DNA of 64,000 nt from Gentiana macrophylla (lineage: Eukaryota; Streptophyta; Magnoliopsida; Gentianales; Gentianaceae), in assembly GCA_026214975.1 (NCBI GenBank), contig JAOBSW010001119.1, positions 30,890-94,889 of the forward strand, written 5' to 3'. Below the pieces are notes generated by a model. That model was not told the origin of the DNA. It did no database searches and was given only the letters and a program-made list of their open reading frames with translations. A program made the translations under genes and the position numbers. Shown here piece by piece: positions 55,740 through 64,000 of the stretch; positions within the stretch are counted from its first letter, which is position 1, and each line of letters opens with the position of its first letter.

Positions 55740-56640
55740 TGATTGCTCAGTAGTGTTTTTAGTCTAATTTACCATGCGTCTGTGATTGAACCTTGGGGGG
55801 TACCCATGTTTCTTATAACACTTGTCTTCTAAAAGCCTTATCATGTCACAATACATACATTAAGGCTTGTTGCCTGTCTGACCAAAACCTTTCTTCTGCC
55901 CTGTACTAGTGGATGAAGCAGGTCTCTTCCTAAAATTTTGTTGTCCTGTCCTGTCAAAAATTCTTTGTCCTTGACTGTTCTGACTCCCATTACCTCTGGT
56001 AAGCATCACAGTAGGATCTTCAAACTGAATTCCTTTGGTATTATGTTGTCTCTTCCTCTCAAATTTTAGAGCTAATCCAAACACAACTTTAATGTTGGGA
56101 ATCAGTGACATCAACAATACATGTGACATAACTGGTTCAAAAACCTCATCCAAACCTCTTAAAACCCTAATGACATATTTGGTTTCATTGTATCCAATAA
56201 AAGTAGGTATGACCTAACACTGACAACATGGATTACATGTATATTTAGGTACATGCCTCAAATGTTTATCTCATCAACCAGAATTTTCATCTTCGTGAAG
56301 TATTCTGTTACTGTATAACCTTTTTGCTTAGCATTATTCAACTCTTCTAGTAAACTAGACAATCGAAAAGTGTCTAAGTTTGCAAACCTGTCTCTCAGAT
56401 CTTCCCAAACAACTTGAGCCCCGGTTATCCATAGGAGACTTTGTGCCACCATCTTATCGATCGAGTTGAGTATCCAGGTAGTGACCATCGTGTCACACGG
56501 CTCCTACACATGATACCTCGGATCATCTATCTCAGGCCTGGGTAGTGAGCCATCAATAAACCATAATTTGTTCTTCATAACCAAGGACGTTTTCACCGAT
56601 CTGCTCCAAGAGTGTAGTTCCTCCCGTTCTAATCTAGGAT
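55740..56640 (-). pseudogene. Copia gag
   Basis: The UBN2-type core LWITGAQVVWEDLRDRFANL with LLEELNNAKQKGYTVTEYFT (56258-56488) is followed, after a frameshift, by an Arg/Gln/Gly-rich stretch (55860-56153). The zinc knuckle CMYCDMIRLLEDKC has Leu where His is expected, then YKKHGYPP. Confidence 0.82.
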
Positions 56641-56841
56641 TGTCTGAGCAAGAATGAGAGAAGGATACTCGTTCGGGTGAACATAGTCAGGACTGGAAAT
56701 CGGAATAATTTCCTGACTGTTTTGCTGATTTGCATTTCTCGAACTTAGCAGACGAACCCCTAATTTCTCAAAAAAAAACTACGAATGAAGGAAGAAGAAA
56801 AAAAAAGATTACAGAAATGAGTACATGACGGAATCGGCAAT

Positions 56842-56852
56842 CTCTGATACCA
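56842..56852 (-). promoter_or_regulatory. Copia primer-binding site (initiator Met type)
   Basis: Plus-strand CTCTGATACCA is the reverse of TGGTATCAGAG, directly inside the 5' LTR. Confidence 0.85.
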
Positions 56853-57086
56853 TGTTGAAATTATCAAGATAAAAAAGAAAAACTATTTGATAGAATTGAA
56901 TAAGCAAGGAGGAGAAGTTCATCCTTCTTCTTACATCATCGTTTTTGGTAAAAATGAATCTCAATTATGTTCTCTCTCTTACCAGTCTAATAAAAGTGCT
57001 ATTTATACTAGAGCACTAATTACATAATAAGTACACACTAAACTATTTATTACATAGTAGTTTACTACTTATGTATTATTCCAAAA
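56853..57086 (-). repeat. Copia 5' LTR
   Basis: Plus strand TGTTGAAATTATC to ATTCCAAAA. The reverse of TATAAATAG at 56999-57007 is the probable TATA box. Confidence 0.9.
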
Positions 57087-57273
57087 ATGGTCCAAGACCT
57101 AACTATCTAGTGACATGCATCTAACAATAATCCACACAAACAACCATTGGCCGGCCGCTAACAGTAATTCACAGGATAAATGAGTGCTATCGTAAAAAGA
57201 CGACTACTATGTAGTCGCTTTTTTCTTCCAAAAAAACTCCCTCAAAAGAAACTATATATTTTGCTCTCTAAAG

Positions 57274-57438
57274 ATGGGCAGACGCAGAATCTCGGATAAG
57301 GGGGACAATAAATTTTTTAAAGGAAAATAAAAAATTTAAGGGGAGGGCAAACTATATGCATATTACATATTTTAGTGTATTAATTTTCGAATCAAAGAAG
57401 GACAGTTGCCCCCTTGGTTGTATGTAGGTCCGCCACTG
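57274..57438. mobile_element. Small hAT-like MITE
   Basis: 165 bp bounded by direct TCTCTAAAG repeats (57265-57273 and 57439-57447; 8 of these 9 bases would be a hAT-size duplication). The right terminus reads, reversed, CAGTGGCGGACCTAC. The left terminus ATGGGCAGACGCAG is a decayed relative. No coding capacity. The family is assigned from duplication length and terminus style only. Confidence 0.6.
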
Positions 57439-57447
57439 TCTCTAAAG

Positions 57448-57726
57448 CATTAGCAGAATATTGTGATACTACAAAATAATTTGGTATCTCTTCCTTTATA
57501 TGAGAGAAAGTGGAGCCCATGATGTTTTTCGATTGGGTTTGGATTAGCTCCCTCCAAATGGGTTGGGGTTTGCTTTTTGACATCCTATTCCCAATAAAAT
57601 AAAAATTTAAGATATCAATAACATATTTGATTGATTCTCATGAAGTATTTTCATTAATCTTATATATGTCATAAACTTAATATCTTATATTAAATGTATC
57701 CAAATATATTATATTAATATGTAATG

Positions 57727-57809
<83 letters not shown>

Positions 57810-57970
57810 ATGCTACTATTAATATCCAAAGTTGCTATATTATTAATTTACACTATATCTCTTTATAGTTGGCATAAATAAATCTATATTCGGTTATCAC
57901 CATAACCATAAATTAATTCCGGCTTGTTATTCATATGTGTGTTACCCAATAGGTTTTCGAATATGTTGGC
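57448..57970. repeat. (CA)n/(TA)n microsatellite and second copy of the left-edge repeat
   Basis: (CA)n at 57729-57764 runs into (TA)n to about 57806. 57830-57970 then resembles 300-461, for example TTCATATGTGTGTTACCCAATAGG against TTATGTGTGTGACCCGATAGG, and both reach TCGAATATGTTGGC. At that point the Tat-family LTR interrupts it. The rest is AT-rich without genes. Confidence 0.65.
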
Positions 57971-58635
57971 TGAAGATGGCCGACCCGAACCACGCCACGT
58001 GTCATCCTTTTAAGTCGTATATTATGACTAGCCTCTAAGAGTAAGGCATTAAGAGCTAAGATCCCCAAACACATACCCAAAGGCAGGTCCCTAACCCCAT
58101 GAGGAGATCGGAAGATGCTCCTCCTCCAGCCACCGCAGGTCGGCTAAGGCTTGGTGAAGAGGAGCTGCCCAGTTCGGCCATAATGGTCTAGGGGGCTCGG
58201 CGCAGGACACAGAGAGAAACCCTAGCTGAATTCCACGTGTTGGATAGCTAAAGGTAATTAAGAAAAGAATCCTGAGTTATAAAGACTCTTATCCGGGCAT
58301 TTAAATATGTCCATAATTATCCCTAAATTATGGGGATCTATACACGTAAATCCTTAGGGAAATAATATTAATAATAATATAATACAATTCCTTACAGGAC
58401 AAGGAATAGGATTAATTGTCCCCTATATAAACAACCCTAAGGAACTACGAGAGACCTGATTCCAATATAGTCATTGGATACATAGGCAACTCAAGAGAAA
58501 TAACTCGAGAGCTCAGTCTAAAAATACACAAAACAACCCCCCATTTCACATCTTATTCTAGGGTTTTAGCCTTAAATCGATTGTCACAAAGGAATACGGC
58601 CCGGATTAATTAATAGACGAGATCCAGCATTGTTA
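57971..58635 (+). repeat. Tat-family 5' LTR (third element)
   Basis: TGAAGATGGCCGACC to CATTGTTA, 665 bp. TATATAAA at 58424-58431. The primer site TTGGCGCTAGAAGGAGGG follows at 58637-58654. Insertions and substitutions against the other LTRs mark a separate subfamily. Confidence 0.85.
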
Positions 58636-58709
58636 ATTGGCGCTAGAAGGAGGGCTTCTTTTCTGATAAATCGATCTAAAAATCCTAGAGATCTCGCTTT
58701 TTGTTGATC

Positions 58710-59136
58710 ATGGCTAAAAACATCAGCAAGAAAGGTGCTCAGGATTCAGTGGATCCAACCCAGCAAGGTGGAACTGCCACTACCGCCCAGGGTGAAGGCC
58801 AGACTACGGCCGCTCAGAAGGCTGCAAACCCTGCCGGAGGTCAAACTCATCAGCCTGATCTAGTTCTCCAAGATCTAGCCGACCAGGCGTTGGTGGAAGC
58901 TTCAAAGAATATGTATAATAACACCCTCAAAATTATATTTGATGAAACATTGAAAGGGAGAGAACCCCCAGAAGCTTCAGAAACGTCCCCCCTCAAGGAA
59001 CTCATAAAAAGTATGAGGCGTGGAGTCTAGTGGTGATGCAGAGAAGAGGAACATCCACAAACAACCCAACGATACTGCCCGGGCCGAACTTGATGCCCTA
59101 CTCGGCACACGATCAGATGAACTTCTCTGTGCGTCA
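58710..59136 (+). pseudogene. Tat-family gag N terminus (third element)
   Basis: Starts MAKNISKKGAQDSVDPTQQG; the Ala/Gln-rich region resembles the other two gags. A frameshift near 59020 leads to NDTARAELDALLGTRSDELL, then the Athila-derivative LTR. Confidence 0.8.
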
Positions 59137-60916
59137 TGTTGGAGGGATTTTGCATCATTAAACAAAAGAAAATTTATAAACCCTAACTACCATGCAAAAC
59201 TAACTCCTAACCGGCCGAATACCGGGTAATTGATAGTAAGCGAAGTGAGTAAGGGGTCGATCCACAGGAGGTGGGATGTTGAATCTAATTTCACTAATTC
59301 CTTTCAATTGTTACTTAGGAAAAGCGAATAAGCGAAAGAACAAATAAAATAAGCGAAAGAGCAATTAAAATAAATCTAACCTACGAAATAAAATAACACA
59401 ACCTAAACTAAACTAAAGATACATGGGATCAAACAGTGCACAAACCAAGTGATTTCAATCCTAGTTCATCTCATGATTTTAATTCAAATTGTGGTTTCAC
59501 CTTTACACGAGATACAAATCCCTAATTCCTTAGTGAATTTGTATTCTCAAGCTATGAAATCCTACTCTCGTAGTGAATTCAATTTATCAATCTCTCCTCT
59601 CTCGAATGTTGAGACCGATATTCCATACAAAACGAAGGTGTAGATTCAAGTTAACTCTCGTATTTTAGAACCTAACAACCTAGATAATTAACCGATTAAC
59701 TTGTCATCATTAATGATTAAAAATCCTATCTTTCTATGGTGATCTAGTTTACGCAACTTTCGTATGTTGTAAACGTATCAATAGCAAACTGATCTCTCGA
59801 TCTAATTCACATCATAGCATCAAAATCATAGAACGATACAAAATAAATTAAAGATCATAAAAAATAAAAAGGATTGAATAAATTAAATAAATAAACTCAC
59901 GTAGTTTGGTACATGATTGAATCCATGAATCGAAAACGGAAGAAAAAGCGACATCCTAATCTAACCGGATCACCCGAGAGCAAGGCTCGGGTGACATTAC
60001 TGCAATGCCTAGAAAAGATCGCATTCGCTGCTTTGTCAATAATGCGGTTGTATCAAATTGTATCTCTTTAGGGTAAAATTTGTGCATATATTTATAGGAA
60101 TAACTAAGTCGGCTGCTTTGATAATGTATGCTAATGTCGGCTGGAATAATAAATTGCGGCTAAATGAATTATTGTACCCTTAGGGTTGCATGCGGCTATG
60201 TAAAAAGTAAGGCGGCTAAGGCAAGGTCGTTGGAATATTATGGATTTAGGAATGAAACTTTTTAAAATTCATATCTTGAGTTGTAGACCTCCAAAAATTA
60301 TGATCCGAATGTCATAATTAAGCTCTCGGAAAACTCTACAACTTTCATTAAGGACTCTTTTTCAGAAAACGCCTTTTTGATTAGCCCGTCGTATCCCGAG
60401 TATATTTCGGGATTTTCCACTCGAATTCAGCAACAGCATCCAAACTTGTAACACTCATATCTCGGGCCTCGTAAGTCGGAATGAAGTGATTCAAAATCCT
60501 GTAGAATCCTCTCTTCAAGCCCTACAACTCTTCTCTTGAGGTCGAGAGTCAAATCAGTGTATATCATATCAAGAACTGCATCGGAAGTTCGGCTGCTTGA
60601 AAGCTTCATTCCAAGCTTTATCTCCATCTTCCTTCCATTTCACTTCTCTTCCATGCAAAACCTCATCATTTAATCCTCTTGCATGACAAAATATGTATCT
60701 ACAATATAAGAAAATATACCAAAGCGTAACACAATCCCAAAATAACATAAAATCACAATTTAAGCACATAAATCGTTACATTTTGCAATTAACCTATTAA
60801 AAACACCATTTACTCAATTAATCGATTATAAGCTCGATTTCTATGAAAAACATCCATATACGGGGAAAATTGATGTAAAATATATCATTAAAAACACTAT
60901 AATTTGACCCCGAACA
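59137..60916 (-). repeat. Athila-derivative 3' LTR
   Basis: Plus strand TGTTGGAGGGAT to CCGAACA. The reverse of CTATAAATA at 60089-60097 is a probable TATA box. Contains the shared stem-loop at 60394-60412 and the reading frame ending DLRGPRYE (60427-60627, minus) also found in the Athila LTRs. Confidence 0.88.
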
Positions 60917-62379
60917 ACACCCCCACACTTATCTTTTGCTCGTCCCGAGCAAAACAAAACAAGAACATACTATCAAGAATCCACATAACCTGACACGAGA
61001 TATAGTCAAAATCATGACAAGCTAGTATTCAGCAAATCGACCTCACTCGGTGATGTGTGTCTTTGAACCTACTAAACTTCCACCGATCCTCTCTTGATAT
61101 AATACATCAAGCACTAACTTGATTATCCGGTCAACTAACCGAAAACTTCATTCTATCTGACACTTACCTAACAAAAACTAATTACCAAGAACATAGTAAC
61201 CAACTCACAACTAAATTCCTTTACTTAGTACCAAGAAAATACCTTTCGGGTCTCTACTTGGTTTAGATCAACTTGACTTAGAATTCCAAAAAGCATTATA
61301 TTTTATATTTCCTATCGTCGCGTCTCAAAAGTATAACACACTCCCCTACATTAGAGGCGAGTCACCCCCGAGATCACTCAATCCTTACTTGTCCAAGGTA
61401 AACCACACTCCCCAATTGGGGCAAAGTATCCAAATGGACTCGAGGTGATAGTTACAAACAAAATTCCATAAAGAAATTCTATTCATTTATTATTTATAGA
61501 TATATATTTTTTTATATTTTTCAAACTCTTTGGAAACTCTCGGTCAAATATATTTCTAACACATTCAAGACTCTCAAAGTTCTCAAGAACACTAAGGTAC
61601 TGAGATTCTAACTGTGAGCATAGCACAAGTTCTTAACTTTCATTAATGCTAAATAAGTGTTATCTGTATCAAGAATTAACTTCCCTTTAACTAACCGGAA
61701 ACTATTCTATATTTGGCTCTTCATCTAATAGGTTTGTGAAATGAAGTTCAAGTGAGTATCGACTTACTAAACCTATTCTCAGAACATGATATGACTACTG
61801 ATAACAACTAAAGGGTGCCAGATTATAAAACTAGCATGCCAGTGAAATGTTACTCGGGACAAAACAAAAATTTTGAAAAATTAGCACTTTTCATAGAAAA
61901 TTATAACTAATATGAGCAAATGAAAGTAGATACATAAATCATCTATCCCCTTCCCCACACTTAGATTGCAACTTGTCCTCAAGTTATACAGAAATAATAA
62001 ATTAGAGAACTTAGGCGATTGGATGTTTGGCAGTGCGGAGGAACCAACAAGAACCAGGATTGCTTGCATAGCTCAGTAGACTGTGGAGCATCACAGGACA
62101 ACTGAATTCATCGTGAAAGTGCACAATAGCTATCGAAAATATCCTGCAGACTTGACCAGTGCAAAAAGAGTCTACGGGGAAAAGATTAGACTTATACAAA
62201 TAAAGCACATAAGGAAAGGAATTTATAGAGATATTCAAATTATGCTCACATAAAGATGGACACATATACATGAAAATATCACAAACTCGTAGGCTAGGTG
62301 CAACTACATGAAAATGTACTACAATGCAAATTACATGACAAATCCTAAAAATTAAAATAAATAAATAAAAACGAGGTAG

Positions 62380-62930
62380 TATTACGGAAACCGACAGTTA
62401 ACTACACTCAAAAAGAAAAATAAACTAGGTGGTATTACGAAAACCGACAGTGACCACACTTAAGAAAAATAAAAGGAAAAATAGAAAAACAATGCAACTA
62501 TATGAAATGCAACTAAATGAAATGCATTTAAATGATATGCAAAAAGAAAATAAAATAAAAGAAAGAAAACTAGCCCACTTATATGCAACACGACATATAT
62601 ATAAACGTCTACCACATAATGACAAAGTTACGATAAACGCAGTCTTTGTCACTAGTGCCGACGCGCCTTAAGACTTATCGAAAGTGATAGACTTATGGAA
62701 ACCAACAATCATCTATCTAAAGCAGTATAACTCATATGGAGAAAGGGCGTAGCATACGGAAAACCGACAGTAGCTACCCATATGAACTATAAAAACAAAG
62801 GAAGCACGTAAGTCTTAAAAGCTTAAAAGATTCATCGGAGCGGTATGTAGCATACGGGAACCGACATTAGCTACTAATTAACCATAAGAACAGTTATAGC
62901 TTACGAGAACCGACAGTCACTATAACATGC
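62380..62930. repeat. Dispersed AACCGACAGT motif array
   Basis: Exact copies at 62389, 62442, 62762 and 62908; variants near 62698 (AACCAACAAT) and 62859 (AACCGACATT). Most are preceded by TACG plus one or two purines and followed by a short TA-C stretch. Spacing is irregular. Confidence 0.7.
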
Positions 62931-63109
62931 CTAGATGAATCGTGTATAAGGAATTGATCAATTATCTAACATGGATTCATAGATGGAAAGGTAAAAACAT
63001 ATAAGTTCAGGACATCTATGTAAAAATCAATTAGCCACAGAAGCTCGAATGAAAAATCCACATCAAATAAAAGCATTGAAAATCAAGTTAAGAGAAATTC
63101 TGGAACCTG

Positions 63110-63293
63110 GACGTGCGTTCAACAAAGCAGACGGGCGTTCACCTGGATTTTTAGCCCTGGACGGGCGTTCAATGGGTGAACGCCAAATGCGCCTCGTAAA
63201 AACGGAACAGAGTTGAGCAAAATCTGGACGGACGGGCGTTCACTAGTCGGGACGCCCGCTTTACCGCATGTTATGGGATCGGACGGGCGTTCA
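63110..63293. repeat. Clustered GACGGGCGTTCA motif
   Basis: Exact 12-mers at 63130, 63160, 63231 and 63282 with a one-base variant at 63110 (GACGTGCGTTCA). Inverted relatives (GTGAACGCC, GACGCCCGC) lie between them. GC-rich against AT-rich surroundings, in the leader of the Athila derivative. Confidence 0.8.
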
Positions 63294-63622
63294 CTTACTT
63301 GGGCCTTCGTCAAACAACGAATTTACAATGAAACGCAGGAAAGACACGAAACCCTAAATCTTATAAACACAACATAGAGCCTGCATAATAAATGCCCACA
63401 GATAAATTTTAGCACGGGGTTAGACTAGGTAACAACTAAACACAAACTTCACGTAAAACAAGTTGAGTAAAAAACTTTTGCACATTCTTAACCCTATGGT
63501 CATCGAAACACGGCAAAATAAAAACTCTCAACTTGGTATACGCTACTTTTATTGAAAACGAAAAATAAAAAAAACGTAACAAAATCGAGAACTAACAAAA
63601 CTAGATTCAACATGACACCTAT

Positions 63623-63640
63623 TCCCCGGCAACGGCGCCA
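63623..63640 (-). promoter_or_regulatory. Athila-derivative primer-binding site
   Basis: TCCCCGGCAACGGCGCCA, the reverse complement of an 18-nt tRNA-Asp site, four bases from the LTR. Confidence 0.9.
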
Positions 63641-63644
63641 CTTT

Positions 63645-64000
63645 TGTTGGAGGGATTTTGCATCATTAAACAAAAGAAAATTTATAAACCCTAACTACCA
63701 TGCAAAACTAACTCCTAACCGGCCGAATACCGGGTAATTGATAGTAGAGCGAAGTGAGTAAGGGGTCGATCCACAGGGAATTGGGATGTTGAATCTAATT
63801 TCACTAATTCCTTTCAATTGTTACTTAGGAAAAACGAATAAACGAAAGAACAAATAAAATAAACGAAAGAGCAATTAAAATAAATCTAACCTACGAAATA
63901 AAATAACACAACCTAAACTAAACTAAAGATACATGGGATCAAACAGTGCACAAACCAAGTGATTTCAATCCTAGTTCATCTCATGATTTTAATTCAAATT
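63645..64000 (-). repeat. Athila-derivative 5' LTR, truncated by window end
   Basis: Begins TGTTGGAGGGAT and follows 59137 onward with a few substitutions (for example AAAACGAATAAACG against AAAGCGAATAAGCG) and a small indel after CCACAGG. Confidence 0.88.

Larger units (their letters stand above)
52217..57086 (-). mobile_element. Ty1/copia retrotransposon
   Basis: Two 234-bp LTRs (52217-52450 and 56853-57086), perfect ATGGT duplications (52212-52216 and 57087-57091), an initiator-Met-type primer site and the copia order gag-protease-integrase-RT-RNase H on the minus strand. 4.87 kb in all. LTRs are similar but several catalytic or zinc residues and frames are damaged. Confidence 0.94.
57971..59136 (+). 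mobile_element. Third Tat-family element, 5' part
   Basis: LTR, primer site and gag start of the same family as 12611 and 24644, but more diverged. It is inserted into the left-edge repeat after TTGGC and broken at 59136 by the Athila derivative. The remainder is presumably beyond the window. Confidence 0.85.
60917..63622 (-). other. Non-coding interior of the Athila derivative
   Basis: Polypurine tract (reverse of TAAGTGTGGGGGTGT) at the left, then about 1.3 kb resembling the Athila post-pol region, then A-rich sequence with dispersed AACCGACAGT motifs (62380-62930) and clustered GACGGGCGTTCA motifs (63110-63293). No ORF longer than about 86 codons and none recognisable. Confidence 0.7.
59137..64000 (-). 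mobile_element. Non-autonomous Athila derivative (LARD-like), runs off window
   Basis: The 3' LTR is 59137-60916 (1,780 bp). The 5' LTR starts at 63645 (plus-strand coordinates) and is cut by the window end; the visible parts differ by few changes. A perfect tRNA-Asp primer site and a polypurine tract are in the right places, but the 2.7-kb interior has no gag or pol. The LTR core at 60270-60640 matches the Athila LTR at 32500-32870, and the region beside the polypurine tract is Athila-like. Likely mobilised by proteins of an autonomous Athila. Confidence 0.87.

Noticed and set aside
62380..63293. CRISPR-like array
   Set aside because: Repeats are only 10-12 nt, irregularly spaced, in a plant retroelement interior.

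Overview
The window looks like a transposon-rich stretch of a flowering-plant (eudicot-type) nuclear genome: AT-rich, GT/AG introns with poly-pyrimidine acceptors, FBA-type F-box genes, a plant D-type-cyclin-like gene, and plant lineages of LTR retrotransposon (Tat, chromovirus, Athila, Ty1/copia), an L1-type LINE, a Helitron-like insertion and a small hAT-like MITE. The species cannot be named from the sequence alone. No rRNA, tRNA or CRISPR was recognised.

Layout. 1-1383: LTR-like non-coding repeat. 1384-5782: 5'-truncated LINE with poly-A tail. About 5950-10065: promoter, a tandem-repeat-rich 5' intron and five coding exons of a divergent cyclin-D-like gene. 10647-11885 (minus): F-box gene killed by one stop. 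12611-18292: Tat-type Ty3/gypsy element cut off at a duplication junction. 18293-20424: second copy of the last two cyclin exons and an intact F-box gene (minus, 416 aa). 20763-24250: Helitron-like insertion. 24644-52049: second copy of the Tat element (TSD CCGAC on both sides), split by a chromovirus-like element (26607-44022), itself split by an Athila element (32256-43726, TSD GCTAC). 52217-57086 (minus): copia element (TSD ATGGT). 57274-57438: MITE. 57971 to the end: a third Tat-family element interrupted by a non-autonomous Athila derivative in minus orientation that runs off the window.

History read from the sequence. An ancestral block (cyclin 3' end, F-box gene, Tat insertion) was tandemly duplicated as a unit of about 8.8 kb; the junction at about 18292 joins Tat integrase sequence to a cyclin intron. 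Later, only copy 2 received the Helitron-like insertion (copy 1 keeps the empty site), the chromovirus (copy 1 gag is uninterrupted) and, inside that, the Athila element. Host genes with a plausible function are the cyclin-like gene (cell-cycle type promoter motifs upstream) and the intact F-box gene (SCF ubiquitin-ligase substrate adaptor). All retroelement proteins seen are interrupted by stops, frameshifts or deletions.

Most unusual item: the chromovirus-like element has its two 686-bp LTRs in inverted orientation, lacks a primer-binding site, and still sits between what looks like a decayed 5-bp target duplication.
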